Source: Candidatus Sulfotelmatobacter sp. (GTDB lineage Bacteria; Vulcanimicrobiota; Vulcanimicrobiia; Vulcanimicrobiales; Vulcanimicrobiaceae). From it: a stretch of 64,000 nt of DNA. The DNA lies in assembly GCA_035504415.1 (NCBI GenBank), contig DATJRY010000014.1:1-64000 (forward strand). Reading direction: 5' to 3'. Made by a program: the position numbers and the translations under genes. This document shows, piece after piece, positions 39,257-48,863 of this stretch (positions are counted from its first letter, which is position 1; every line of letters begins with the position of its first letter). The notes under the pieces were generated by a model that saw only the letters and a list, made by a program, of their open reading frames with translations, made no database searches and was not told the DNA's origin.

Positions 39257-42200
39257 ATGACTCACCGGACGGCGAGCCGTTGTCTTGCCTTCTTGCTTTC
39301 GCTCGTCGTGCCCCTCAGCTCGGCGATGCCGATTTTCGCGCAATCCGACTCCGAGGACGGCATCGTGCGCATCGTCGTCGAGGACGACGGGAAGAAGCCG
39401 CTCGGCAACGCGCGCGTCTTCCTCTTGGGCCCCAACCAGGCCAGCGCGCTGACCAATCAGACAGGAATCGTCAAGTATACCGACGTGCCGGTGGGCATCT
39501 ACCGCATTCGGGTCACGCGGCCCGGCTATTTGCCGGTCATCTCGCGCTCGTTCGAAGTGCTCGGCAACAAGCAGGTCGACGTGACGGTCGATCTCGGCGT
39601 GCCCAACAATCCGACCGCGGCCGCGTCCGCCGGAACGGGCAACGCCAACACGAGCACGTCAGGCTTGCGGGTCATCGGCACGGTCCGCGCGCGGGCCGTC
39701 GTCTCGACCAGCGACGTCGACGACAGCAGTCCGGTGCGACGCATCTCCGACTCGCTTGCCGACGCGCTCAACACGCTGGCCGGCGTCGACGTGACCACGG
39801 CGTCGAACGACCCCGATGCGGCGCAGACGATCTCGCTGCACGGCCACGACGAGTCGCAGACCGCGGTGACGCTGGACGGCATCCCGCTCGGCGCGCCCGG
39901 CACGGCCGTCAACTTGCGCGGCATCGGGACCGACCTGTTCACCGGCGCCAGCGCGAGCTTCGGCGCGCGCGCCGGCGCGCTCGGCGGCGGCGTCAACTTC
40001 ACCACCCTGCAGCCCACGCAGAGCTGGCAGTCGCGGCTGAGCGTGGCGGACGGCGCCTTCGACAAATACAACTGGTCGCTCGGCGAGACCGGCTCGATCG
40101 GCAAGCTCGGGATCGCGGTGATGACGACCAAACGCGGCGGCAACAACCCGCTCACCTTCCAGGATTACGAGGACGAGAGCGGCCTGACGTATCCCCACGG
40201 GGGCGAGTCGACCAGCGCCGGCGATCTGATCAAGCTGCGTTACGAGCTGACCGACACGACCAACGTCATCTATACGGCGCTCGAGAACAACACCGACGTC
40301 GCCACGCTGTGCACGCAGTTCACCGGGCCGCTCCCGTGCGGCATCGGACCGAACAACGTGAGCACCGGCAAGTACGGCTTCGATTACCTGACGGTTCAGC
40401 AGCTGGCCGGTCTGGTGGCGATCCAAGTCACCGGGTTCGAGTCCTCGCAGCACCAGCTGACCAACGACCTCGATCGCTACATCGCCGGCATCCCCTCGCC
40501 GTACTCGGCGCAAACGAGCACCTTGGCGCGCGGCATCGCCGCGCAGGCGACGGTCGCCAAGGACAACCACACCATCACCTTCAACGCGGCGACCTTCGCC
40601 GCGCAGACCTCGTTCGATCCGCTGGTCGAAACGGGGACCAGCCTGTTCCAAACCGGTTCGGTCAACGGCGTCGCCGCGTCGACGTACTCGCTGACCGATT
40701 CGATCAAGTTGAGCGACAAGATCTCGGTCGGGCCGCAGCTCTCGCTGGCGGACACCACCGGGTCGGGCAGCTCGATCCTGGGCGGCGTCGCCGGCTCGTG
40801 GCGGCCGAACGAGCGCGACACCTTCACCGGACAGATGTCGGTCGGCAGCTCGCAGCCGGCACCGGCGATCGTGCGCAGCTACAGCGATCCGAACTCCGCG
40901 CGCACGAACTGTTACGCGGGCACGGCGCAGGTCAGCGGTCCGGGCGACCAGCCCACCAAGCAGTCGGCGATCGACTACGAAGCGACCTGGTCGCATGCGT
41001 TCGCCGACGGCGCGATCCTCAACGCCGACGTGTACCGCCAGAGCCAAGCCGGTCAGCTCGTCAACGCCGCGGTGACCGCCGCCGCCGCCGGGCTTTCGCC
41101 GACCAGCCCGTACTACGGCGCGGTCGTCGGCTACTACTCGAGCGTGTGTCCGGTGCCGCCGTTCTCGGAGCCGAACATCTACGTCAGCGAGCCGGTCAAC
41201 GACACGACGCGCGTCTATCAGGGCTTCGACATCAGCGGCCGCTTCGGATTGGGACGCGACTTCACGGTCATCCCGTCGTACTCGACCAACTCGTCGTTCT
41301 ACGCCGCCGCCGATCCGCGCTTCACCGGCGTGGGCAGCACGCTGGTCCTCTTCGAGCAGCTCTACGGCCGGCCGTTGCACAAAGCCAACCTCACGCTGGA
41401 CGCGTTCAACCCGCCCAGCGGCCTCGAGTTCCTCGCCAACGCGCAGTACGCCGGCATCGACAACAGCCAGCACCTCGCGCCGTACGTCTCGGTGAGCCTG
41501 GGCATCTCGCACCCGCTCGGGATCGGGCAGATCACGCTGTTCGAGACCAACGCGTTCAACACCGAAACCGGGTACTTCTCGACGCTCGCGTACGCCGAGC
41601 CGGAACCGCTCGTCGGGGCGCCGCCGCTGCTGGTGGCGGCCAATCCGCTGCCGCCGCGCACGCTGCAGCTCTCGTACAGCTTCAACACCGGTGCGCGACC
41701 GGGCGCGGGCGGCGCGCACATCCCGGGGATGCGCGGCGGCGGACGGCAGCTGGCGCAAGCCGCGGCGAGCCCGTCGCCCGGTCCGGGCGGGCCGCGCGGC
41801 GTGTTCGGCTTCGGCCAGCTGCACTTCGTCGAGCCGCCGGTCGGAACCGATCCGCTCGCGGTCGCGGTCACCCGGCCCGAGTGCACGGCCGACCTGCAGC
41901 CGCTGGCGCAGAAGGCGCTCGCGCAGCTGGCGGTCGCGGCGCACGCGTTCGCGGGCGGCGCGACCACGCTGCCGGCCGTCGACGGCGTCGAGGTCACGCC
42001 GCACGGCGACGCCAAGGGCGCGTGGTGGTTCGGGCTGGGGCCGCAGATCCCGCCGGGCTTGTTCCGCCGCCCGCAAAACGCGCAGGCCGGAAACGGCGGC
42101 GGCGGGCGTCGGGGCGGCTTCGGCGGTCCAGGCGGTCCGGGCGGCCCCGAGGGCCCGCCGGGCGGTTTCCAGCCGGAAGTCGCGGTCGGCCCGAACGCGC

Positions 42201-42544
42201 AGACCGCTCCGCGGCCGCAGTTCTCGCCCAGCCCCGAGCTGATCGCGGCGTTGCAGCCCTTCCGCGCGCTGGTCTCGTGCTCGTACGGCACCGTGCTCAC
42301 CCCGGCCGAGGCGACCGCGAAGGGCCTGGACGTCGGCGCGGGCGGCCCCGAGCCGCCGCCGGCGCCCGGCGCGAGCCCCGAGCCCAGACCCTCGCCGTCG
42401 CCGGGAGCGAGCCCCCGGCCGGGAGAAGGGCGAGGCCGCGGGGGCCGCGGTGGACGCGGATTCCTGCAGTATGCTCCGAACGTCGGCATCTTCGTGGTGC
42501 GGGCGCCGGAGCTCGGCACCGGTGGAGGGAGCGTCAAACAGTAG
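39257..42544 (+). CDS. TonB-dependent receptor with Gly/Pro-rich C-terminal extension
   Basis: A 1095-residue outer-membrane receptor. It has a signal peptide (about 1-29, ending IFAQ), a carboxypeptidase-regulatory-like beta domain (about 35-110), a plug domain (about 160-255, including the ISLHGHDESQTAVTLDG core) and a barrel of about 550 residues. The last strand TLQLSYSF ends near F809. A further 286 residues follow: Gly/Pro-rich collagen-like runs, Pro/Ser linkers and two short Cys-containing blocks. Barrels normally end at the terminal Phe, so the tail is odd. ATG 39257 has AGGA nine bases upstream; ATG 39239 is an alternative. The response-regulator gene starts one base after the stop. 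Confidence 0.88.
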   Translation: MTHRTASRCLAFLLSLVVPLSSAMPIFAQSDSEDGIVRIVVEDDGKKPLGNARVFLLGPNQASALTNQTGIVKYTDVPVGIYRIRVTRPGYLPVISRSFEVLGNKQVDVTVDLGVPNNPTAAASAGTGNANTSTSGLRVIGTVRARAVVSTSDVDDSSPVRRISDSLADALNTLAGVDVTTASNDPDAAQTISLHGHDESQTAVTLDGIPLGAPGTAVNLRGIGTDLFTGASASFGARAGALGGGVNFTTLQPTQSWQSRLSVADGAFDKYNWSLGETGSIGKLGIAVMTTKRGGNNPLTFQDYEDESGLTYPHGGESTSAGDLIKLRYELTDTTNVIYTALENNTDVATLCTQFTGPLPCGIGPNNVSTGKYGFDYLTVQQLAGLVAIQVTGFESSQHQLTNDLDRYIAGIPSPYSAQTSTLARGIAAQATVAKDNHTITFNAATFAAQTSFDPLVETGTSLFQTGSVNGVAASTYSLTDSIKLSDKISVGPQLSLADTTGSGSSILGGVAGSWRPNERDTFTGQMSVGSSQPAPAIVRSYSDPNSARTNCYAGTAQVSGPGDQPTKQSAIDYEATWSHAFADGAILNADVYRQSQAGQLVNAAVTAAAAGLSPTSPYYGAVVGYYSSVCPVPPFSEPNIYVSEPVNDTTRVYQGFDISGRFGLGRDFTVIPSYSTNSSFYAAADPRFTGVGSTLVLFEQLYGRPLHKANLTLDAFNPPSGLEFLANAQYAGIDNSQHLAPYVSVSLGISHPLGIGQITLFETNAFNTETGYFSTLAYAEPEPLVGAPPLLVAANPLPPRTLQLSYSFNTGARPGAGGAHIPGMRGGGRQLAQAAASPSPGPGGPRGVFGFGQLHFVEPPVGTDPLAVAVTRPECTADLQPLAQKALAQLAVAAHAFAGGATTLPAVDGVEVTPHGDAKGAWWFGLGPQIPPGLFRRPQNAQAGNGGGGRRGGFGGPGGPGGPEGPPGGFQPEVAVGPNAQTAPRPQFSPSPELIAALQPFRALVSCSYGTVLTPAEATAKGLDVGAGGPEPPPAPGASPEPRPSPSPGASPRPGEGRGRGGRGGRGFLQYAPNVGIFVVRAPELGTGGGSVKQ

Positions 42545-42545
42545 G

Positions 42546-43226
42546 ATGGCCAGCGTGGCACGAGTCCTGGTGATCGACGACGAGCGGCACCTGCGAGAGC
42601 TCCTCGAGCTCGGGCTGGGGGAAGACGGCTTCGAGGTCAAGAGCGCACCCGACGGCCGAACCGGCCTGCAGATCGTGCGCGACTGGCGACCGGATGCGAT
42701 CGTGCTGGACGTGATGCTGCCGTTCGTCGACGGCCTCGAGCTGTTGCCGATGCTGCGGCGCGTCACCGAGGCGCCGATCCTGATGCTCAGCGCCAAAGCC
42801 GACACGGACGACAAGATCACCGGCTTGCGGCGCGGCGCCGACGACTACATCCCCAAGCCCTTCGAGATGACCGAGCTGGTCGCGCGCCTGCAGTCGGCGC
42901 TGCGCCGCCCGCGGCTCGAGCAGCCGTCGATCGTCTCGTACGCCGACCTCTCGATCGATCTGGACCGCCGCGACGTCAAGCGCGGCGACCGCCACATCGA
43001 CCTCTCGGCGCGCGAGTACGCGCTGCTGCTGACGTTCGTGCGCAACCCCGAGCGCGTCTTCACCCGCGACCAGCTGCTCGATCTGGTGTGGGGGACCGAT
43101 CGCGACGTCGGCCCGGGTGCGGTCGAGACCTACGTCTCGTACCTGCGCGCCAAGATCGACGCCGGCTTCGAACCGAAGCTGATCCGCACGATCCGCGGCG
43201 CCGGCTACGCCTTACGGGCACACTAG
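42546..43226 (+). CDS. OmpR-family response regulator
   Basis: A 226-residue regulator with a receiver domain (residues 5-118) and a winged-helix DNA-binding domain (about 128-224). The acidic pocket is DD (11-12), the phosphoacceptor is D55 in VLDVMLP, and K105 lies in IPKPF. It follows the receptor gene by one base and precedes the histidine kinase by 46 bases, so all three are probably one operon. Confidence 0.96.
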   Translation: MASVARVLVIDDERHLRELLELGLGEDGFEVKSAPDGRTGLQIVRDWRPDAIVLDVMLPFVDGLELLPMLRRVTEAPILMLSAKADTDDKITGLRRGADDYIPKPFEMTELVARLQSALRRPRLEQPSIVSYADLSIDLDRRDVKRGDRHIDLSAREYALLLTFVRNPERVFTRDQLLDLVWGTDRDVGPGAVETYVSYLRAKIDAGFEPKLIRTIRGAGYALRAH

Positions 43227-43272
43227 ATACCGGTGATGGACCGAGCGCCGCGGCTCACGGAGCGCCGCTGAA

Positions 43273-44709
43273 ATGTTCACGACCTTCGCGCGTAGGCTGA
43301 CCTCCTGGTACGTGGTGGCGGGCGTCGCGTTGGTCGTGCTGGTGATGGGCGCGCTGGCCGTCGTCGCGCTGTACTTCTACGTCCAGCTCGTCGACGACGG
43401 CGTCGACGCCAACGCACGCGAGGCGGTCGGTTTCAGCGAGCGGGCGCTGCTGCGCCACCAAACGTTCGTCGACTCGGCGCGCGAGCTGGAGGCGCGCTTG
43501 TTGCGCAGTGGTATCCGCATCGTCGCCTATCAGTTTCCGCCGCCGCCGCGCGGTAGCGCGCCGCACCAGCACCACGAACCCACCGCGACCATCGTCATGG
43601 GCGGCCAAGTGTTCCACGGTGACGTGCGCGAGCACCGCTTGCAGGGTAGCCGCCTGGGGTTGGCGATCCAGACCGCGTTCGGCGGCCGCCGGCAAACGGT
43701 CGATTTCGTCGGCGGGTGGATGGACATCTTGCCGGATCCCGACGCGACGCAGCGCGTCGCGCTCTGGCTGCTGGGCGGCTTGGTGATCGTCGGCGGGCTC
43801 GCCGGCGCGCTGGCCTGGGCGACGGGGCGCTTCATCACCTCGCAGGCACTGCAGCCGCTGGTCGAGGTGACGCACGCTCTGCAGCGCTTCGCCGCGCGCG
43901 ACTTCCGGCCGCAGTCGATCGCGGTAGCCGGCAAGAGCGAGTTCGACGCCATCGCGCTGGCGTACAACGCCGCCGCCGCGCAGGTCGCCGCAGCGTTCGC
44001 CGAACGCGCGCTGGCCGAGCAGCAGATGCGGCAATTCGTCGCCGACGCCGGTCACGAGCTGCGCACGCCGCTGACGATCGTGCTCGGCTACATCGACCTG
44101 TTGCGCCGCCGCGCCGACGAGGGCGACGAGCGCTCGCGCCGGATCTTCACCTCGATCGCGCTCGAAGGCGCGCGCATGCGCACGCTGATCGACAACCTCG
44201 TCCTGTTGGCGCGCATGGAAGGCGACGATCGCCGCGAGGTCGAGCCGTTCGAGCTGCGCCCGCTGCTCGAGCAGATCGTCGAAGGCCGCCGGCTGATCGC
44301 CCCCGGGCGCCGGCTGGACCTCGACCTGGGCGTCGACGCCACCGTGATCGGCAATCGCGACGAGATCCACGAAGCGATCGCCAACGTGGTCGACAACGCG
44401 CTCAAGTACGCGCCGGGCTCGCCGATCGAAGTGCGCGCGCGCGCGGTCGAAGGCGGCGTCGAGATTCGCGTCCGCGACTACGGCCCGGGCATCCATGGCG
44501 AGGACCGCGACGCGATCTTCGATCGCTTCTACCGCGGCCGCGAACGCGGCGAGGTCGAAGGTTCGGGGCTCGGCCTGGCGATCGCCAAGCGTGCCGTCGA
44601 ACGGGCCGGCGGCACGCTGACGCTGGCCGACACCTCACCGGCCGGCACGACGTTCGCGATTCGCTTGCGTGCCGATCAGGCGACGCCCCGCGAACGCGTG
44701 CACCTCTAG
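43273..44709 (+). CDS. Sensor histidine kinase
   Basis: A 478-residue membrane kinase with transmembrane helices near 12-38 and 163-185 flanking a periplasmic sensor of about 120 residues that contains an HQHH cluster. HAMP, HisKA with His261 in DAGHELRTPL and an HATPase domain (N box NVVDNALKYA, DYGPGI, GSGLGLAI) follow. The HQHH motif could bind metal. Partner of the adjacent response regulator. Ribosome site GGAGC ten bases before the ATG. Confidence 0.95.
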   Translation: MFTTFARRLTSWYVVAGVALVVLVMGALAVVALYFYVQLVDDGVDANAREAVGFSERALLRHQTFVDSARELEARLLRSGIRIVAYQFPPPPRGSAPHQHHEPTATIVMGGQVFHGDVREHRLQGSRLGLAIQTAFGGRRQTVDFVGGWMDILPDPDATQRVALWLLGGLVIVGGLAGALAWATGRFITSQALQPLVEVTHALQRFAARDFRPQSIAVAGKSEFDAIALAYNAAAAQVAAAFAERALAEQQMRQFVADAGHELRTPLTIVLGYIDLLRRRADEGDERSRRIFTSIALEGARMRTLIDNLVLLARMEGDDRREVEPFELRPLLEQIVEGRRLIAPGRRLDLDLGVDATVIGNRDEIHEAIANVVDNALKYAPGSPIEVRARAVEGGVEIRVRDYGPGIHGEDRDAIFDRFYRGRERGEVEGSGLGLAIAKRAVERAGGTLTLADTSPAGTTFAIRLRADQATPRERVHL

Positions 44710-44786
44710 CGCCGGCACCACACCGCGCGAGCGTGAAGCGGTCGCTCGGCATAGCGGAGCCCGCGCCTGGGCACGTTGAGCGGGCG

Positions 44787-45440
44787 ATGAACGACAGCGA
44801 CACCTCCGCCCAGACCGTCCGCTACGCTTCGACCGGCGCCGCGAGCGACGAAGCCGACAAGCGCGAGGAGCGCGAGCGGCACTCGCTGCAGGCCTACGTG
44901 AGCGATCTCCTGGCACTCGAACGCCACATCGAGAAGCCGCTGGGCAGTCAGCGCAACGCCGAAGCGCTCGGCGCGTACCCCACGGTCGCGGCGACCATCG
45001 AACGCGTCGCGAGCCAGAACCGCGCGCACATCGACGCGCTCGAGATCGCGCTGGCGCGCTTGGGCGGCCATCCTGCCGCGCCGCTCAAGTCGGCCTGGAT
45101 GGCGCTGCTGGGCGATGCGGCCTCGGCGATCGGCGCGACGCGCAAGACGAAGGTCACCAAGTGGCTGCGCGACGACGACACCGCGCTCAACCTCGCCGCG
45201 TTCAGCTACGGCCTCTTGCACGCGACCGCGGTCGGCCTGGGCGACGAGGGCGTCGCGGCGCTGGCGCGCGCCGCGATGGCCGACTACGCGCGCTCGGTCA
45301 TGGAGATCAACCAGATCGTCCCCGACGTCGTCTTGCGCGAGCTGGCACAGGAAGGGAACCTGGTCGTCGCCGGTTCCGCCGAAACGATTCGCGAGCAGAC
45401 CAACGCGATCTGGCGCCGCGAGTCGGGCGTCGCGCGCTGA
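44787..45440 (+). CDS. Helical, ferritin-like hypothetical protein
   Basis: A 217-residue cytoplasmic protein, almost wholly helical after a disordered N-terminus (residues 1 to about 35). Heptad-like helices carry LALERHIEK and NRAHIDALE, reminiscent of ferritin-like four-helix bundles. No complete di-iron motif is certain. It follows the kinase gene by 77 bases on the same strand and may belong to its regulon. A stress-related role is only a guess from the fold. Confidence 0.6.
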   Translation: MNDSDTSAQTVRYASTGAASDEADKREERERHSLQAYVSDLLALERHIEKPLGSQRNAEALGAYPTVAATIERVASQNRAHIDALEIALARLGGHPAAPLKSAWMALLGDAASAIGATRKTKVTKWLRDDDTALNLAAFSYGLLHATAVGLGDEGVAALARAAMADYARSVMEINQIVPDVVLRELAQEGNLVVAGSAETIREQTNAIWRRESGVAR

Positions 45441-45443
45441 GGC

Positions 45444-46064
45444 TCAGACCTCACGTTTGGCGAGCGTGACCATCTCGCGCATGCGCGGGTGGTCGCGCTC
45501 CTGCTGGCGCATCCACTCTTCGAGATCGGGGACTTGGCCGCCGGTGCGGAAGACCCAATAGTACGTGTTGAGGTCGCCCAAATACGCGAAGCGCTTCTTG
45601 GTGTCGCGGCGCAACGCGTCGTAGCTCGGAAACGAGCGTTGATAGCTCGCGATCGAGCCGAACTCGGTGGTCAGCTCGAGCAGCGTGCGCGCGTTGCGAA
45701 CGGTGCCGGCGATCTTCGGTCGCGAGTGAACGATGCCGCCGGCGCGCATCAGCCGCTCGACGTCATCCTCGCCGTACGCGGCGACTTTGTGCACGTCGAA
45801 CTCGTCGAAGGCGCGGCGATAGTCGTCCCAGTGCGCGTCGACCATCGCCCAGGAAAGGCCCGCTTGAAAGACGGCCCGGCTGATGATCGCCAGGTGATCC
45901 GCGAGCGTGGGCTCACGGACGATGCGCGGAATCCGATCGACCGGGGTCGGGCGCTTGGGTACCCGGATCGGCGGCGCCGCTTTGGGTTCTTGCCTCGCTC
46001 GTGCCACGTCCGGCCGTACCTTCGCCGTTGGTTGCTCGCTCCTCTTGGCTCGCCAGGCTATCAA
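45444..46064 (-). CDS. DNA-3-methyladenine glycosylase I-like protein
   Basis: A protein of about 206 residues with a basic, low-complexity N-terminus and a Tag-like helix-hairpin-helix glycosylase domain from about residue 55 (LADHLAIISRAVFQAGLSW, then the RSFPSYDALRRDTKKRFAYLG region). Tag enzymes excise alkylated adenine in base-excision repair. The start is uncertain: TTG at 46064 gives the longest form and GTG at 46007 a form 19 residues shorter; neither has a strong ribosome site. Convergent with the ferritin-like gene. Confidence 0.75.
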   Translation of the reverse strand: MIAWRAKRSEQPTAKVRPDVARARQEPKAAPPIRVPKRPTPVDRIPRIVREPTLADHLAIISRAVFQAGLSWAMVDAHWDDYRRAFDEFDVHKVAAYGEDDVERLMRAGGIVHSRPKIAGTVRNARTLLELTTEFGSIASYQRSFPSYDALRRDTKKRFAYLGDLNTYYWVFRTGGQVPDLEEWMRQQERDHPRMREMVTLAKREV

Positions 46065-46105
46065 AAAGGCAGGGTCGACCCGATCGGGCGGCGCTCTAGT
46101 CCGGG

Positions 46106-47512
46106 GTGCGAGAACGGTGGGTGCTGATCGCGGCCGTCATCGGCTCCGGGATGAGTTTCATCGACCAGACCGCGGTCAACGTCGCGCTGCCGATCATGCA
46201 GCGCGACTTGCATGCCGACGCTCGCTCGCTGCAGTGGGTGATCGAGGGCTACACGCTGTTCCTCGCCTCGCTGATCCTGCTCGGCGGCGCGCTCGGCGAC
46301 CGCTACGGTCGGCGGCTGATGTTCATGATCGGCCTGGCGATCTTCGCGCTGGCGTCGCTCGGGTGTGCGCTGGCCGGCAGCATCGTGGTGGTCAACGCCG
46401 CGCGCGCGGTGCAAGGCGTCGGTGCGGCGCTGGCGGTCCCCGAGTCGCTGGCGCTGATCAGCGCGAACTTCTCCGGTGCGGCACGCGGCCGCGCGATCGG
46501 GACCTGGTCCGGCTTCGCGTCGGCCACCGGCGCCATCGGTCCGGTCCTGGGCGGCTGGCTCGCCGAGCACTGGTCGTGGCGCGGCGTCTTCCTGATCAAT
46601 CTTCCGCTGGCGGCGCTGGCGATCGCAATCTGCTGGCTGCGCGTCCCGGAGAGCCGCGACCCCGACGCGCCGCTGCGGCCCGACGTGGTGGGGCCGCTCC
46701 TCGCGACCGGCGGTTTGGGTGCCCTCACGTTCGGGCTGGTGCAAGCGCAGAGCGGTCCGATCGACGCCCGTCTGCTCGGCCTGTTCGCGCTGGCGCTGGT
46801 GCTGGCGATCGCCTTCGTCGTCGTCGAGCATCGTACGCGCGCGCCGATGATTCCGCTCGATCTGTTTCGTTCGCGAGCCTTCAGCGGCGCCAACATCTAC
46901 ACGCTGTTCCTGTACATGGCGCTCGGCGGCAGCCTGTACTTCGTCCCGTATCTGCTGATCAACGTGCAGCACTACACGCCGGTCGACGCCGGCGCGGCGC
47001 TGCTCCCGTTCGTCCTGCTCAACGCGCTGCTCTCGCGCTGGGCGGGCGGCCTGATGGGGCGCATCGGCGCGCGCGTCCCGCTCGTCGTCGGCGCGGCCCT
47101 GGTGGCGTGCGGGATGCTGGCCTACGCACGACCCGGCGTCGGTGCTACCAACTATTGGACGACGTACTTCTGGGCCGCGGTCGTGCTCGGCTTGGGCACC
47201 GCCTGCTTCGTCGCGCCGCTGACGACGACGGTCTTCGACTGCTCGCCGCCGCAGGACAGTGGCGTGGCGTCGGGCTTCAACAACGCCGTGGCGCGCAGCG
47301 CGATGCTGTTCGCGATCGCCGTGTTCGGCATCGTCCTAGTCCGCGTCGCTCCGGGCGCCGCCCGCCTGGGCGCGGGGGACCCGAGCGCCTACCTGCACGG
47401 TTTCCGCGCCGTCATGCTCGCTTCGGTGGCGTTGTGCGCGCTCGCGGCGGTGCTCGCCGTCGTCCTGATCCCGGGCCGGCCGCAGCGGCACATTGAGCCG
47501 GGCCATGGGTGA
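46106..47512 (+). CDS. MFS transporter, EmrB/QacA drug-exporter type
   Basis: A 468-residue inner-membrane proton antiporter with 12-14 helices. Motif A is GALGDRYGRRLMF, the acidic residue in the first helix is FIDQTAVNVALP, and the motif C-like segment is GPVLGGWLAEHW. These features place it in the DHA2 drug:proton antiporter family. GTG start. The alpha/beta hydrolase gene begins within its last codons, so the pair is likely co-translated. Confidence 0.92.
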   Translation: MRERWVLIAAVIGSGMSFIDQTAVNVALPIMQRDLHADARSLQWVIEGYTLFLASLILLGGALGDRYGRRLMFMIGLAIFALASLGCALAGSIVVVNAARAVQGVGAALAVPESLALISANFSGAARGRAIGTWSGFASATGAIGPVLGGWLAEHWSWRGVFLINLPLAALAIAICWLRVPESRDPDAPLRPDVVGPLLATGGLGALTFGLVQAQSGPIDARLLGLFALALVLAIAFVVVEHRTRAPMIPLDLFRSRAFSGANIYTLFLYMALGGSLYFVPYLLINVQHYTPVDAGAALLPFVLLNALLSRWAGGLMGRIGARVPLVVGAALVACGMLAYARPGVGATNYWTTYFWAAVVLGLGTACFVAPLTTTVFDCSPPQDSGVASGFNNAVARSAMLFAIAVFGIVLVRVAPGAARLGAGDPSAYLHGFRAVMLASVALCALAAVLAVVLIPGRPQRHIEPGHG

Positions 47513-48284
47513 GGTCGAGCTGATCACCAACGACGACGTGCAGTTGGCGGTGGAGCGGCGGGGCGGCGGGCCGCGGCGGGTGCTCTTCGCGCATGGTTGG
47601 ATCTCGGGGCGGCGGATGTGGTACGAGGTCGCGGACCGGCTCGACCCCGCCCGGTTCACCAGCTACGCGCTGGACTTCCGCGGGGCCGGACTGAGCGACC
47701 GGCCGATGGCCGGGCACGATCTGGACGGCTACGCCTCCGACCTGCGGGCGGCGCTCGCGGCCGTCGGCCCGGCGGTCGTCGTCGCCCACTCGATGGGGGC
47801 CAAAGTCGCGCAATACGTGGCGACCGAGCGGAACGTCGCGATCGAGAAGTTGATCCTGGTCGCGCCGGGAAGCGCCCGCGCCTATCGGGAGGCGCCCAAG
47901 CAGCGGGCGCTCGCCGAGGAGGTTTATGGGTCGCGCAAGCGGATCGAGCGCTTCCAACGCGGGGCGATGACCCGGCTGCCGGCGCCGGAGGTCATGGAAC
48001 GGATCGTCGAGGACGCCCTGATCGCCCAGCGCGAGCACTGGTTCGGCTGGTACGAGCACGGCCGCTCGGCCGAGTTCGTGGATCGGCTCGACCGGATCGA
48101 CGTCCCGACCCTCGTGGTGGCCGGTGAGAAGGACCCGCTGGCGCCCCCCAGCCGGGTCCGGCGGGACGTCGTGGACCCGATCGCTGGGGCTCTCTTCGTC
48201 AACCTGCGCAACGCCGGGCACAACCTGCCGGTTGAAACGCCTGAGGAGCTAGCCGCCATCGTCGAGCGGTTCGCCGCCGGCTGA
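47505..48284 (+). CDS. Alpha/beta hydrolase
   Basis: A 259-residue hydrolase. The oxyanion region is HGWISG (about residues 30-35), nucleophile Ser is in VAHSMGAK (near residue 94), the acid is in GEKDPL and the His in NAGHNLP near the C-terminus. The substrate is unknown (ester, lactone or C-C bond). ATG 47505 overlaps the exporter gene by eight bases; a TTG at 47493 is also in frame. Overlap with a drug exporter suggests a shared detoxification role (inference). Confidence 0.92.
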   Translation: MGEVELITNDDVQLAVERRGGGPRRVLFAHGWISGRRMWYEVADRLDPARFTSYALDFRGAGLSDRPMAGHDLDGYASDLRAALAAVGPAVVVAHSMGAKVAQYVATERNVAIEKLILVAPGSARAYREAPKQRALAEEVYGSRKRIERFQRGAMTRLPAPEVMERIVEDALIAQREHWFGWYEHGRSAEFVDRLDRIDVPTLVVAGEKDPLAPPSRVRRDVVDPIAGALFVNLRNAGHNLPVETPEELAAIVERFAAG

Positions 48285-48310
48285 GCCGGGGCGGACGGGG
48301 GGTCCGCTCG

Positions 48311-48339
48311 TTGACGCCCCCCGTGGCGCATGGTATGCT
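48311..48339 (+). promoter_or_regulatory. Sigma-70 promoter of the str operon
   Basis: TTGACG (48311-48316), a 17-base spacer and TATGCT (48334-48339). Transcription should start near 48346, about 53 bases before rpsL. Confidence 0.8.
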
Positions 48340-48398
48340 TCGAGGGTTCCGGCCCACCCGCGCGGTGTGGCCGATTTCGTGTGCGTTCGGAGAACTGA

Positions 48399-48842
48399 GT
48401 GCCAACCATTTCGCAGCTGGTCCGTAAGGGCCGCGAGAAACAGCAGAAAAAGGTGAAAACCCCGGCGTTCCGCGTCGTCTCGACCGGACCCAAGCCGGGT
48501 CACCCCGATCTGCCCAACCGCACCTTCGAGGTGCCGGGCAACCCGCAGCGTCGCGGCGTCTGCACTCAGGTCAAGACGATCACCCCCAAGAAGCCGAACT
48601 CGGCGCTGCGCAAAGTGGCGCGTGTTCGCCTCACCAACGGTGAGGAAGTGACGGCCTACATCCCGGGGATCGGCCACAACCTCCAGGAGCACTCGGTGGT
48701 GCTGATCCGCGGCGGCCGCGTCAAGGATCTGCCCGGCGTGCGCTACCACATCATCCGCGGGACGCTCGACACGTCGGGCGCCGCGAATCGCAAGCAAGGC
48801 CGTTCCAAGTACGGCGCCAAGCGCAACGTCAAGAAGAAGTAG
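48399..48842 (+). CDS. rpsL: 30S ribosomal protein S12
   Basis: A 147-residue decoding-centre protein of the small subunit. The core [17 protein letters not shown] and the [11 protein letters not shown] and KDLPGVRYH blocks are intact. Compared with the ~124-residue form there is an insertion of about 20 residues after position 24 ([20 protein letters not shown]), a site where other phyla also carry insertions. GTG start with GGAG six bases upstream. First gene of the str operon. Confidence 0.98.
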   Translation: MPTISQLVRKGREKQQKKVKTPAFRVVSTGPKPGHPDLPNRTFEVPGNPQRRGVCTQVKTITPKKPNSALRKVARVRLTNGEEVTAYIPGIGHNLQEHSVVLIRGGRVKDLPGVRYHIIRGTLDTSGAANRKQGRSKYGAKRNVKKK

Positions 48843-48863
48843 AAGAAGGAAGCCTCGAGAGAC

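Noticed and set aside
39659-42820. A 1053-codon open frame antisense to the TonB-dependent receptor
   Set aside because: Low-complexity Arg-rich shadow of a gene with a clear signal peptide, plug and barrel on the other strand.
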